Positions 1-11,591 of a stretch of DNA of 64,000 bases are shown piece after piece. The DNA lies in assembly GCF_003597395.2 (NCBI RefSeq), contig NC_133773.1, forward strand, positions 125,944,415 through 126,008,414, given 5' to 3'. Numbering within the stretch: the first letter of the stretch is position 1; every line of letters starts with the position of its first letter. Below the pieces are notes generated by a model. The model worked only from the letters and a program-made list of their open reading frames with translations, was not told the origin of the DNA and did no database searches. Source of the DNA: Chelonoidis abingdonii. Its lineage: Eukaryota; Chordata; Testudines; Testudinidae. The position numbers and the translations under genes are program-made.

Positions 1-155
1 AAGCTGACACTGGATGATGGGAATTTTTCACTCAATAGTTGCCCTGTTCTTTTCATTGCCTCAGAAGCATTTGGCATTGGCCATTGTCATAAGACAGGAT
101 ACTGGGCTATATGGACCATTGCTTTGACCCAGTATGTCTTATGTTCTGATGAGCC
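1..155 (+). mobile_element. CR1 LINE 3' end fragment
   Basis: The stretch carries the typical CR1 tail: a 'cattggccattg' segment, 'gacaggatactgggct', a 'tggaccattg' step and 'gacccagtatg', then 'cttatgttct'. It matches the tails of the other CR1 copies in this window (around 23040, 38760 and 48600). It is cut by the window start, so its 5' extent is unknown. Confidence 0.85.
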
Positions 156-379
156 ACTAGTTTAGCCTCCGTCAGACGTATCTATGGGCTAGATAGGTCT
201 CCAACAGCAAGTGATACATCTGCATATGAAGGGGGGAGTAAAACGGGGGAGAAAAACTGTTGTGAGAATGACACTATGGTTATGACTGAAGACGCACTTT
301 AATAAGAACATGTTTTCAAGCACTTACGAAGAATTTCCCAAAAAACATTACCCCATGGGATGAAATTTCTCATGTTTAC

Positions 380-757
380 ATAAGAACATAAAAACAGCCG
401 TATTGGGTCAGACCAAAGGTCCATATAGCCCAGTAACCTGTCTACTGACAGTGGCCAATGCCAGGTGCCCCAAAGGGAGTGAATCTAACAGGTAATGATC
501 AAGTTATCTCTCTCCTGCCATCCATCTCCACCCTCTGACAAACAGAGTCAAGGGACACCATTCCTTACCCATCGTGGCTAATAGCCATTAATGGACTTAA
601 CCTCCATGAATTTATCCAGTTCTCTTTTAAACGCTGTTATAGTCCTAGCCTTCACAACCTCCTAAGGTAAGGATTTCCACAAGTTGACTGTGCGCTGTGT
701 GAGGAAGAACTTCCTTTTATTTGTTTTAAACCTTTTACTTTCGGTATAAAGAGGCAG
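380..757 (-). mobile_element. CR1 LINE 3' part, reverse orientation
   Basis: Read on the minus strand this is the CR1 C-terminal and 3' UTR region: 'gggtcagaccaaaggtcc' at its plus-strand left end is the reverse of the CR1 tail, followed by the reversed 'aatggctattagcca' and 'ggaactccttacc' segments seen in plus orientation at 38500-38800 and 48350-48640. Truncated at its 5' side like most CR1 copies. Confidence 0.9.
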
Positions 758-797
758 CGTTTTTCTTCTAGGAAAGTTCAGTGAGATTCCATTAGAT

Positions 798-1497
798 CAG
801 GAGTGGGCCAACTTTTTGGCCCAAGGGCCACATCTGGGTATGGAAATTGTATGGTGGTCCATGAATGCTCACAAAATTGGGGACTGGGGTGCGGGAGGGG
901 GTGAGGGCTCCATCTGGGGGTGCAGGCTCTTGGGTGGGGCCAGACATGAGGAGTTCAGGGTGTGGGAGGGGGCGCCGAGCTGGGGCACGGGGTTGGGGTG
1001 CAGGAGGGTGGGAGTGAGGGCTCTGGGGTGGGGCTGGGGATGAAGGGTTGTGGGTGCAGAAGGGTGCTTCGAGCCGGGACCGAGGGCATTTGAGGGGATC
1101 AGGGCTGGGACAGGGGGTATGGGGTGCAGGCTCCAGGCGGCGCTTAACTCAAGCAGCTCCCAGAAGCAGTGGCATGTCCCCCCTCTGGCTCCTACACACA
1201 GGCGTGGCCAGGCAGCTCTGCGCACTGCCCTGTCCGCAGGCGCCACCCCTGCAGTTCCCATTGGCCATAGTTCCCAGACAATAGGAGCTGCATGGGCGGC
1301 GCCTGGGGTGGGGGAAACGTGCAGATTCCCTTGACTCCCCCTATACATAGAAGCCAGAGGGTGCCATGCCACTGCTTCTGGAAGCTGCATGCTGCAGGGC
1401 AAGCCCCCAACTCCGCTTCCCAGCTGGAGTTCGAGGGCCTGATTAAAACATCTGGAGGGCTGGAAGCAGCCCCCAAGCCATAGTTTCCCCACCCTTG
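798..1497. mobile_element. hAT-type nonautonomous DNA transposon with 8-bp TSD
   Basis: Terminal inverted repeats read CAGGAGTGGGCCAACT at the left and, reverse-complemented, CAAGGGTGGGGAAACT at the right. An exact 8-bp duplication CATTAGAT lies at 790-797 and 1498-1505. The inside is GC-rich, with short G-rich repeats on the left half and no transposase reading frame, so open frames here are chance products. Termini and duplication length fit the hAT superfamily. Confidence 0.88.
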
Positions 1498-2455
1498 CAT
1501 TAGATCATTTTTGAGTTATCAGGGCAGGATACATTAAACATTTCCAGCTGCTTTTTTAAACATTCAACTAATAATTTTTTGAAGAAAAGGTGGTTGGCTT
1601 TTTGCTTACCTTATATGAGTCCTCAGTGAAAAGATGTTTGTTGCAAAGAAGTCTTACATATGGCAATGAAGAAATCTTGTTTGGAAATAAAGTTTAGGAA
1701 GCTGAGCATATTTTTCAAAGCAGCAGATGCTTTTCCTCTACATAGTCAGCCAGAATGTGGTCACATTACTATCCACATTAATGTGAATTTATTTCAGTGA
1801 TTATACTACTCCTGGTCTTTCTGGTGAGGAGCAGAAGTAGAGAAATTGGACTCTCTACTATATGATCAAAGTCTTTATTAGCAAAGTAATGCTAAGATGC
1901 TCCTAAATAAATCCATAAGATCTTTGCAATAAGATCCAGTGGCTAGACCACTAGAAGACTGGGCAAGTCATGACATCTTTTTGTGCCTTAGTTTAGCCAC
2001 CTCTGTATTGCAGATAAAGATCCTATCCACCTTTGCAAAATACTTTGAACTCTATGGTTGAAGAGCACTCAGGAAGTGCAATACTATAGGTTCATGTTTG
2101 CTTCCACACAAATACTTGCACAACTAACTCCAAAAGTCAAACAAACAATCAGATAATATTAGATGAGAAAGCCAAGTCAGCCCCACCCAGCAGAATTCTG
2201 AAAGCACACAACTGTATCTGAAACACACTATATGCCTTTATCGGAATATGTGATCAAAGGGTTGGTCTTCATCATTTTGTTTTTTATTTTTGGAAAAGAA
2301 AAAAAAAAGTTCAGTGACAGGAGATAAGGAGAACACAGATATAGAGTTGCAATTCCCCTCCATCAGCCATAAACTTGCATAGTACATGATGTACAGGCAC
2401 AAACCCAACGGTATATAGTAATATACAGTACCCTTTATGCACAAGGGGTCTAAAT

Positions 2456-2788
2456 CAGGGTTTCTTAAACTGGGGTCACCACTGGTGTAGGGAAAGCCCC
2501 TGGCAGGCCAGGCTGGTTTGTTCACCTGCCCTATCCGCAGGTCCAGCCGATCGTGGCTCCCACTAGCCACAGATCGCTGCTCCGGGCCAATGGGAGCTGC
2601 TGGAAGCGGTGGCCAGTATGTCCCTCAGGCCAAGCCCCTTCCAGCTGTCTCCATTGGCCCGGAGAAGCGATCCATGGCCAGTGGGAGCTGTGATTGGCCG
2701 GACCTGCAGACAGGGTAGGTACACAAACCAGCCCGACCCACCAGGGGCTTTCCCTACACAAGCATCGACCCCAGTTTGAGAAACTCTG
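2456..2788. mobile_element. hAT-type MITE with perfect 8-bp TSD
   Basis: The ends are inverted copies: CAGGGTTTCTTAAACTGGGG at the left against CAGAGTTTCTCAAACTGGGG from the right. The duplication GTCTAAAT is exact at 2448-2455 and 2789-2796. The 333-bp body is partly self-complementary (the 'ccaatgggagc'-type segments recur in both orientations) and non-coding. Confidence 0.9.
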
Positions 2789-3817
2789 GTCTAAATAAAG
2801 CTGAGGGAATCACAATTTTTAATTTTCTGACAATTCTGTGTTTATATTTTTAACCATAACATATCAATATAAGGGAACTTCTTCCTTTATTCTTTCTATT
2901 ATTTAATTGAGTTGGTGCAAAGAATCAGATTATGTTACATGACAGCATGTACAGTAACTCAGTAGTCTTTAAATTGTTAGACATTTTATGCAGAAGCAGA
3001 ATACACTGTACAGGGCTTAGGAAAAGAAGTCAAATATCTAAATGATCTAGGACTGAAAGAGAAGCTATTTCTTGCCCTGACCCCCACAACTCTTTGCGGC
3101 CCTCAATTACATCATGCTGCTTGGAAGTAAAAGCAACCAAGATTTCTACCAGGATTCTGTTGATGCACCCTTCTTGGAGGCTTTTATATTAGCCTTTGGT
3201 TTGTAGCCATCTGATAAATTGGAAGCTCCATACTCCTTCTAGTTGCTGGTAGGTCAAAGGAACTTTCCTTCTTCATTACTTTACCCCATTACACAAGCCT
3301 CTTCCTCAGCAGGCTGTGTGGAATGGTTGAGTAGAGACATTCCCTTAGAAGCTGCTTGAAGGCTTTAAGAGGGAAGGGGAAGGAGTAAGAAAGACATAAA
3401 TATGAAACTATTGGAAGGGAGAGAGCATTTTATCAGACCCCCACAAACCAGAACCTGGTAGGAAAGGATCCCTCAAAAGAGTCTGGGACTGTATCCTGGC
3501 AGAAATTACAGCAATCCCCCCTTTATATTTCATGTCTACATCTGGCTGGTAAGATTGGTCTTCCGACCAAGTGGAATCTGGTAACTTTTTCCACTCATGG
3601 GTATTTATTTTTTCAAGCACTTTGTGTCATTCTGAATGAGGTGACCCGTACACATATACAAAATACAAGATCCATGGGACCCGTTTTAGGGGTTATGCTG
3701 ACCAACAAACATCCACTACTTCCAGCTTATTATCATCAAACATTGTGCTCCATCCAGCATTGTACTTCCCTAGCCAATCATCAGCCCTGTCTACGTGATA
3801 CAACTGCTCCCCTAGAT

Positions 3818-4573
3818 CAGTGGTTTTCAAACTGCAGGTCATGAGGCAGTATTGGGTTGTGGAATGTAAGGCACTGGGTCGTGGTGGCTCTGCTAAGCAC
3901 TGCCGACCAGGCCAATGGGAGCTGGGATATGCCTGCGGGCAAGAGCCGCACAGAGCGGCTTGCGCGCCTCCGCCTAGGAGCTGTATCTGCTACCGGCTGC
4001 TTCCAAGGTGCAGTATGGTCTACTGAACTCACAGGACTGGGGCCCTGTGAAGTCTGCCTTAGCACCCCTGCTGTGCTACTGACTAGGAGCCACCTGAGGT
4101 AAGCCTATGCCCCAACCCTGCACCCCAATCTCCTGCCCCAGCCCTGAGCCCCTTCCTGCACCCCAAACCCCTCCTCCCCATCCCCACCCCAGAGCATGCA
4201 CCCCCAGCCCAGAGTCCTGACCCCCTCCTACAACCCAATCCCCTGCCCAAGCCCTGAGCCCCCCCAAACCCAGAGCCCCTTCCTGCACCCCCCACTCCCC
4301 AGCCCAAGCCCTGAGCCCCCCCAAACCCAGAGCCCCTTCCTGCACCCCAAACTCCTCATCCCCAGCCCAGAGCCCCCCCAAACCCAGACCCCCCTCCTGC
4401 ACCCCAAGCCCCTCTTCCCCAGCCCCACAGCCCTCACCCATGCACCCCAACCCTTTGGCCCAGGCCTGAGCCCCTTCCACACCCGAAACCCCTCATCCCC
4501 AGTTCTGTTGCATCACGGGCATCAACAATTTTCTTGAACTGGGTCGCCAGAAAAAAAAGTTTGAAAACCACTG
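3818..4573. mobile_element. hAT-type nonautonomous element with internal C-rich array
   Basis: Left end CAGTGGTTTTCAAACT and the exact inverse at the right end. Flanks CCCTAGAT (3810-3817) and CTTTAGAT (4574-4581) agree at 6 of 8 positions, read as a decayed 8-bp duplication. The right half holds a C-rich tandem array. No transposase is encoded. Confidence 0.88.
4104..4500. repeat. C-rich degenerate tandem array inside hAT element
   Basis: Units resembling 'ccctgagccccccc', 'aaacccagagcccc' and 'ttcctgcacccc' recur with a period of roughly 30-60 bases. The reverse strand reads as glycine-rich chance open frames (4076-4480, 4083-4307). Similar arrays occur near 14930-15150 and, in G-rich orientation, near 880-1030 and 57740-57900, so this is an internal feature shared by several turtle-type DNA elements. 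Confidence 0.75.
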
Positions 4574-5311
4574 CTTTAGATTAACACTAGTTTACTCAAC
4601 TCACACATCACTTCCTTATTATCCCCTCAGAACGGAGAAAAAGCTACTTCTCCCAACAACCCCTTACAAAGACAGAAAGAAGAGAGTGAAATTGCTTTTT
4701 CAAACTGATCAAAACTTTCTAACATCTTTTATCTCAGAATATTCAAAAGGTATTCATCTGCCTTGACCAGAACATTTTTGTAGGCTGTGAAGCTATAGAG
4801 ATAATCCACAGTATGACCAAGACCACAATTTAAGACAGACATACACTGCAGAATTATTCTGTTTCTAGATGTCAAGTCTGAGACTATTTGAATGTTAAGA
4901 ACAGCAAGAAACTGGCAGATGTACCAGTCTCACCTGAATAAGCAAAATGTGTGCTAGACGCAGAATATGTTAAAAGCAGTAATGAAACCCAACACCAAAG
5001 AAACAGATGCAGGGAAGGCAAGTTAATTTCTCTCTTCCTATTTCACATTGCTCACTATGGTCTTTGATGAACTGACAGGATGGAATAGTTGTGTGAATCG
5101 GATACGTCCTTACAAAAGCCAGAAGCAAAAAAAAATCAGGAAGTGACCCTTTTAGGCTCAAACTTTTTGGGACAGTCTGTAGAAAAACTGCTGTATTTTG
5201 ATCTTCTTTGTTTAAAAAAATAAAAAGATCTAGAAAGAATTTCAGATCTGGATTTTAGCAACTTAGTGCATTAGATTTTCAAAAAAAATCATATAACATT
5301 ATGTGCACAAT

Positions 5312-6145
5312 TGTCATAAACAGATGGTTAAGGGTTAAGAAGCTCAATGAACCTGGCTGACACCTGATCAGAGGACCAATGGGGGGACAAGATACTTTCA
5401 AATCTTGGTGGAGGGAAGTCTTTGTTTGTGCTGTTTGTTTTGTTCTTTGTTCGCTCTTGGGGCTAAGAGGGACCAGACGTGCAAACCGTCTTTCTCCAAT
5501 CTTCTCTGAACAGTCTCTCATGTTCAAAATAGTAAGTATATAGTTAGAAAAGGCGAATTAGTCTTATGTTTGTTTTCTTAACTTGTGAATGTGTATTTGC
5601 AGGAAGGATTTTACCTCTTTTGCTGTAATCTTTGAAATTTCAGGCTAGGGGGGAGGAGTCCCTCTAGGCTATATGATTTGATACCCTTTAAACAATTTCC
5701 ATCCTGATTCTACAGAGATAATTTTTACGTTTTTCTCTCTTAATTAAAAGCTTTCTTTTTTAAGAACCTGATTGATTTTTTTCCTTGTTAAGACCCAAGG
5801 GATGGGTCTGAACTCACCAGGGATTGGGGTGGGGAAGGAGGCAGGGAAAGGTTAATTTCTCTCTGTTTTTAAGATCCCAGAGTTTGACACGTGTAGTTCT
5901 CTCAGGGTAACCAGGGAGGAAAGTCTTGGGGGGGAATGGTTTATTTCTTCCTTGTTTTAAGATCCAAGGGGTTTGGGTCTTGGGTTCCCCAGGGAAGGTT
6001 TTGGGGGAACAGAAAGTATGCCAAACACTATATTTTGGCTGGTGGTAGCACTATCAGATCTAAGCTAGGAATTAAGCTTAGAAGGGTACATGCAGGTCCC
6101 CACTTTTAGGACGCTAAAGTTCAAAGTGGGAAAAATACCTTGACA
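5312..6145 (+). mobile_element. Solo LTR of an endogenous retrovirus-type element
   Basis: The unit begins TGTCATAA and ends CTTGACA, giving inverted TGTCA/TGACA tips, and is flanked by an exact 5-bp duplication ACAAT (5307-5311 and 6146-6150). At 834 bp with no primer site, gag or pol around it, it is a recombined solo LTR rather than a provirus. It has no coding capacity. Confidence 0.85.
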
Positions 6146-6646
6146 ACAATAACTCACAAAACCCACAGCTGAAGCCATTAGAACAAGTAATTAGTCCTTT
6201 ACATTGACTGAATGTCCAATCTCAGTGAACAGTTAGGAATGCTAATGCATAAACATTTTAGTTTGTGCAACCAGTATCCATAACCTACAAGTCTCCCATA
6301 TTCCCTCAAGCCTGCTCATCCAGTAAATTTACCTCAGTTGAAACTAGGTTTAGCTAATCTGACCTAGAATTTAGTATTGTTATTTTTCAATAGAATATAA
6401 ACTAATGTAACTGTAGACCACATTCTATTGTAAAGCATCCAGTAGAGATATTTAATTAACAGGATGAAGTGGAACAAAACAGACAACTTCAACTTTACAT
6501 ACATAACCTCTCACCCTCCCAATTATTTAAAAAAAGTGTTTTAACATCCCAAATCTGATTTTTACCTATGGTCTCAGGCATTTATAATAATTTATATTAT
6601 GCTAGCATTGCAGGTCCCAAGCAGGCTTAGAGCCAGTAATGTAGAG

Positions 6647-7050
6647 CAGTGCTCTCAACCTTTCCAGACTACTGTACCCCTTTCAGGAGTCTGACGTGTC
6701 TTGCGTACCCCAAGTTTCACCTCACTTAAGAACTACTTTGCTTAAAAAAATCAGACATAAAAAATACAAAAGTGTCACAGCACACTATTACTGAAAAATT
6801 GCTTATTTCCTCATTTTTACCATATATTTATAAAATAAATCAATTGGAATATAAATATTGTACTTACATTTCAGTGTATAGTATATAGAGCAGTATAAAC
6901 AAGTATGAAATTTTAGTTTATAGTAACTTCACTAGTGCTTTTTATGCAGCCTCTTGTAAAACTAGGCAAAATATCTAGATGAATTATTGTACCCGCGGAA
7001 GGCCTCTGCATACCCCCAGGAGTACACAAACCCCTGGTTGAAAACCACTG
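6647..7050. mobile_element. hAT-type MITE (AT-rich body)
   Basis: Left end CAGTGCTCTCAACCTTT, right end inverse CAGTGGTTTTCAACCA. Flanks ATGTAGAG (6639-6646) and ATTTAGAG (7051-7058) match at 7 of 8 positions. Subterminal segments mention 'tgtacccctttcaggag' and 'gcatacccccaggagta', which are themselves inverted relatives. Non-coding. Confidence 0.88.
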
Positions 7051-7271
7051 ATTTAGAGAATAAGGTAGTATCTCTTTAAATAGATTGGGAGACCTCTAGC
7101 TTGCTCACTGTGCTATATGTTTCAGAGAACGCCAAGAGCAGCAATGTACATAGATAACTAGGCCTTGTATATTGTGTATATTTAGTAAACATATTTATTT
7201 GAACCCCATCATGCCTACATAATTTCTTCTTACTCTTTTTGTCATAAAAGAGGGCAAAAGTCAAGACAGCC

Positions 7272-7345
7272 CCATTGTGCTTAGCGTTGTACAAACACAG
7301 GAAGACAGATTCTCTGCCACAAAGAACTTACAGTCTATTTTAAAA
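7272..7345 (+). mobile_element. Ancient SINE-like fragment
   Basis: The 'gcttagcgttgtacaaacac' block followed by 'gacagattctctgcc' and 'aaagaacttacagtct' recurs at 22165-22310 in the same orientation and at 24355-24452 reversed. I recognise it as a common old interspersed repeat of amniotes but do not name the family with confidence. Confidence 0.55.
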
Positions 7346-7825
7346 CAAGATGCAAATGAGTACAACAAGCTATTATTATTACATGCTCTTTTGCCTTGTG
7401 ACACAAGGCAATCCAGTCTTAGTGCTTCTTTCTGCCTAATGCCAAGTTTCTTATTCAGTTATAGACAGCTCTCTCTTATTCAATGGTTTTCTTATACATC
7501 ATCTGTTGTCCTTTCCCTGCCTTCTCCATCTTCCACTAAGGCCTTGTCTACACTTGCAAGTTGCAGCGCTGGTGAGGGGGTTACAGCGCTGCAACTTAGC
7601 AGGTGTCTACACTTAAAAGCTCAGCCAGCGCTGCAACTCCCTGTTGCAAGCCTGGCTGTACACCTGGGTCTGCTTCCGGTGTAGCGAGACCAGCGCTGGG
7701 TGATGCAGCGCTGGTCATCAGGTGTGGACACTCACCAGCGTTATTGGCTCCAGGTATTGGACTTATCCCAGCATTCTTTTCAGCCTCCTTGTCACTGCTT
7801 AGCACTCCACTGCTCTTGGCTTAGA

Positions 7826-8572
7826 CCTGGAGAGGAGGGAGAGCGGGGCTTGCCCGAGCCTCCGGCCGGGAAGAGCAGGGTTTGCCGCGCTCCAGCCGGG
7901 AGAGGGGCTTGCTGGAACTCCGGCCGGGATAGCGGCTTGCGGGGTGTTTGCCGCGCGCCCGCGCCGGGGCAGAGCGGGGCTTGTGCTGAGCTTCGCGCTC
8001 GGGAGCGGTGGCTTGCGCGGCGTGCGCCGCGCTCACGGCCGGGGAAGGAGGCGGCGCTTGCGGGAGCTCCGGCCGGGGAGAGCGGCGCTTGCGGGGTTGC
8101 CGCGCTCCGGCCGGAGAGCGCGCTTTGCGGGGTTTGCCCGCTCCGGCCCGGGAGCGGCGCTTGCTGAGCTCCGGCCGGGAGAGCGGCGCTTGCGGGTGTG
8201 CCGCGCTCCGGCCGGGAGAGCGGGCTTGCTGGAGCTCGCCGGGAGAGCGGCGCTTGCGGGGTTTGGCCGCGCTCTGGCCGGGAGAGCGCGCTTGCGGGGT
8301 TTGCAGCGCTCCCGGCCGGGAGAGCAGCGCTTTCTGGAGCTCCGGCCGGAAGCGGCGCTTGCGGGGCTTGCCGCGCCTCCGGCCGGAGAGCGGCGCTTGC
8401 TGGAGCTCCGGCCGGGAGAGCGGGGCTTGCGGGGCTTGCCGCGCTCCGGCCGGAGAGCGGGGCTTGCTGGAGCTCGGCCGGGAGAGCGGGCTTGCGGGGT
8501 TTGCCGCGCTCGCGCCGGGAGAGCGGGGAGAGCGGGGCTTGCCAGAGCTCCGGCCGGTGAGAGCGGGCTTTA
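7826..8572. repeat. GC-rich minisatellite inside the Harbinger element
   Basis: About 750 bp built of 'ccggccgggagagcgg' plus 'gcttgcggggtttgccgcg' or 'gcttgctggagct' blocks, with a unit near 32 bp and a partly alternating pattern near 65 bp. It is extremely CpG-rich in contrast to its surroundings. Open frames of up to 254 codons appear on both strands because the repeat lacks stops; they are alanine-, glycine- and arginine-rich and overlap each other, so I do not regard them as genes. Confidence 0.85.
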
Positions 8573-9439
8573 ATAGAAGCTGCATGTATGTATTTCAGTA
8601 CAGACTTTGGCCTTTACTGTTTTTACACAGGGGTTGAAGAAAGGGACAAAAACAGATATCATGCTAACCTGATTGATTTTGGAGTTCATTTTTTTCCATG
8701 AACTGAAGTACAAGGTATATACAGAAAGAAAGGAGATTATAAACAAAGGACATATAGCTAATGGGGATAGCAGGGCTGTAATTTAGTGTCTCTTGTGATG
8801 CTAGTTATAAAACACTATCTGCAGTGGTGGTGTTTCTTGACATCATAGAAAATCTGGACCTAGAATTATAGCCTGAATCAATCTGGGAATAGAATGCAGA
8901 AATCTATAAATTCAGACAGAAAACAACCTACAGAGTCTCATTTCAGGAGGGGCTCTGTTCCTTAGAACTAATAAATGGTTAGTGTTCAAATACTATGTTT
9001 TATCAGACTCCCACCACATACACCTAGTGCACATAATACTAAATTATACACCATTGAGCGGGATCAGTCTCCTGACTCCTCCATCTTTATAGAAAGAGAA
9101 ACAACCTAGTAATTGATGGAAAAAAAGAAAGAAAATTACAGTTATTTGAAAACAACAAAAATGGGCTATAAAGTTTGTTAAAATGTAATAATAAAACAGT
9201 GCATACAGCATCCACCACTGCATCCAAAACTGCCCTAGAACAAGGAGGAAATAATCACCGTCCCCCCTTCGTGTTATGTACTGTATTTTTAATAAAGGAT
9301 TTCTTTCTTTTTATTCACTGTTTATTATTACAGAAACTGTAAACATCTACTACAAGTAAAATAGGAAGTGCAAATCAATGAAACACTGCATGGTAACTGC
9401 TGGGAGCAATGCTCTTAACTGCAGTGGAAGGCACCCACA

Positions 9440-10450
9440 TTACTGTTGGCTTTTCAGCCTCAAAGTGCTCCTTTAAGGCATCCCTTATCCTTGAAGCACT
9501 GGCTGGGCCTCTCTAGTCGCCCTGCTCTCTGGCTGTTCAAATTCAGCCTCCAGGCGTTGAACCTCGGAGGTCCCATTCGTCAATGAAGGTTTCACCCTTC
9601 CCTTCACAAATATTATGGAGGATACAGCAACGCGGTTATAATCGCTGGGTGATGCTGCTTTCCCCCACGTCCAGCTTCCGTAGAGACTTCTCCATCTTCC
9701 CCTTTAAACGGCCAAAAGCATGCTCCACGGTCATTCTGCACCGGCTCAGCCTGTAGTTGAACGGTCCTGCTCATGTCAAGCTTCCCTGTAATACGGTTTC
9801 ATGAGCCAAGGCATTAACGGGTAAGCGGGGTCCTCAAGGATCAACACATGGCATTTCGACGTCCCCCACTGTGATCTTACGGTCTGGGAAAAAAGTCCCT
9901 GCCGCGCAGCTTCCTGAACAGGCCACTGTTCCGAAAGATGTGTGCATCATGCACCTTTCCAGGCCAGCCTGTGTAAATGTCAGTGAAACGCCCACGGAGA
10001 ATCCACAGCGGCTGGAAACCATTGAGAAATACCCCTTCCGATAATGTACTCGATGTCAGGTGGGGTGGTGCCAGAATAGGAATAGCGTCCCATCTGTTGC
10101 CCCTCCACAGTTAGGGAAACCCATTTGGGCAAAGCCATCCACAATGTCCTGCACATTCCCAGAGTCACGGTCGTCTGAACAGAGATGCGCATTAATGGCC
10201 CTGCAAACTTGCATCATCCAACTATTCCAACGGTGTTGACTTCCACTCCAAACTGGTTGCGATACGATCGGTAGCTGTCTGGAGTTGCCAGCTTCCAGAC
10301 TGCAATAGCCACCGCTTCTCCACTGACAGGGCAGCTCTCAGTCTCGTGTCCTTGCGCTGCCAGGGTTGGGGCGAGCTCAGCACACAGTCCCATGAAAGTG
10401 GCTTTTCGCATCTAAAGTTGTGCAGCCACTGCTCGTCATCCCAGACTTGC
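9440..10450 (-). pseudogene. Degenerate Harbinger transposase (HARBI1-like nuclease)
   Basis: Minus-strand fragments in different frames resemble the DDE-type nuclease of PIF/Harbinger elements. From N to C: an 'ELAPTLAAQ' block, 'VAIAVWKLATPDSYRS' with 'NQFGVE' (about 10400-10240), a piece with 'TVTLG' and 'YIIGRGISQWF' (about 10190-10000), then 'AGTFFPDRKITVGDVEMP' (about 9900-9850). Frame changes and stops between these blocks show that the gene is broken. A further piece near 9640-9760 reads as the segment with a conserved arginine-rich end. The usual role is excision and integration at TWA sites; this copy should be inactive. It is a transposon gene, not the domesticated host HARBI1. Confidence 0.82.
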
Positions 10451-11360
10451 AGGCGATGTGATCCCACCACTGCAGTACTTGTGTTTCCCGAGCCCAGGTG
10501 GCGTTCCACGCTGCAGAGCACGTCCGTTACTGCGACAAGCAATTAGTGTCAGCAGCGTCAGCAGCATCTATTTCATCATCTGAGCTCTCACTGTCACTTT
10601 GGAGCATAAGGAAAGATCATCTGCCAGACGGATGTGCTGGCAACATTCATCAGCAACATCTAAGCAGCTCGGCTCCATTTCTTACTGAAATCACACGCTG
10701 CAGAATCACAATGTCACCAAACGCTGAAAAGGGAAGGCGATGCACCACGGGTCGTTGGAACAGGAAAGCGGAATGAACCCGCACCCTTCCGTCCCCTTCC
10801 CACAACCCCCAGCAGCAAATTGGGACGAGTGTGCTCTGTGGGATAGCTGCCCACAATGCACCACTCATCAAAGCGCTGCAAACCTGGTGCAAGTGTGGAC
10901 ACACTGCAGCGCTGGTCGCTGTCAGTGTGGACACACTGCAGCGCTGGCCGTACACAGCTGTACGACCACAGCTGTAACGGCCAGCGCTGCAAAACTGTAA
11001 GTGTAGACAAGGCCTAGGTGACAGCCAATCAAGTACTGGTCTAGGAAGACAGTTTTCTGACATTTGTACATGTCCAAACCACTTCAGCTTCTTTCTTGAA
11101 TCATCTCTACAGTCTACTGGCCAGTCTTTTATAACACATCAGCATTGGTTACTTTATCCCACCAGCTGACACCAAATTTTCTTCACAAGCATATCAGATA
11201 GAATGCATTAAGTTTTCTGTTGTGGGTTTCCTAGCATTTGCCAAGTTTCAGAAATATAACAATATGGATATCACAGTAGCTTGCTCTTATAATTTGTGAG
11301 TCAACTTGTTCCCATTCTTGTAGAGCTTGTGTTGCCTTTTTGTTGAGAAGTATTCTAACC

Positions 11361-11591
11361 TCCTCTATGAGAGTATAATCTTCTTGAACAAAGTACTGAG
11401 ATACCATCTGAAAGGAGTCTTCGACAGCCAGCTCGTCTCACAATTATTTCTATAACTGACACATATACACATTTTAAAATACGTGTGTATGTGTCGGTTA
11501 TGGAAATAACCCTGAGATGAGCTGGCTGTGGAAGACTCCTTTCAGATGGTATCTCAGTACTTTGTTCAAGAAGATTATACTCTCATAGAGG
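11361..11591. repeat. Long near-perfect palindrome (inverted repeat)
   Basis: Left arm 11361-11475 and right arm 11478-11591 are reverse complements with only a few mismatches; both contain 'tcctctatgagagtataatc', 'caaagtactgagatacc' and 'aaggagtcttc'. The spacer is only a few bases around 'attttaaaat'. A (TA)-rich tract follows on the right (11598-11635). It could form a hairpin of about 115 bp. No terminal motif or target duplication of a known transposon family was seen. Confidence 0.9.

Larger units (their letters stand above)
7540..11014 (-). mobile_element. PIF/Harbinger DNA transposon, about 3.5 kb
   Basis: Terminal inverted repeats start GGCCTTGTCTACACTT at both ends; flanking trinucleotides are TAA (7537-7539) and TAG (11015-11017), fitting the 3-bp TWA target of Harbinger elements with one mismatch. 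Both subterminal regions hold several AGCGCT-containing motifs (such as 'gcagcgctgg'). Inside are a degenerate transposase reading on the minus strand and a GC-rich minisatellite close to the left end. Ordinary autonomous Harbingers also carry a Myb/SANT-like gene, which I cannot identify here. Confidence 0.87.

Noticed and set aside
4076..4537. Glycine-rich minus and proline-rich plus open frames
   Set aside because: They are mirror readings of the C-rich array inside a hAT element.
7700..8637. Overlapping open frames of 120-254 codons on both strands
   Set aside because: They are produced by a stop-free GC-rich minisatellite; several frames are open at once.
10222..10546. Open frames on both strands around 10.2-10.5 kb as a host HARBI1 gene
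   Set aside because: They are pieces of a frame-shifted transposase within a bounded transposon with inverted tips, not the domesticated single-copy gene.
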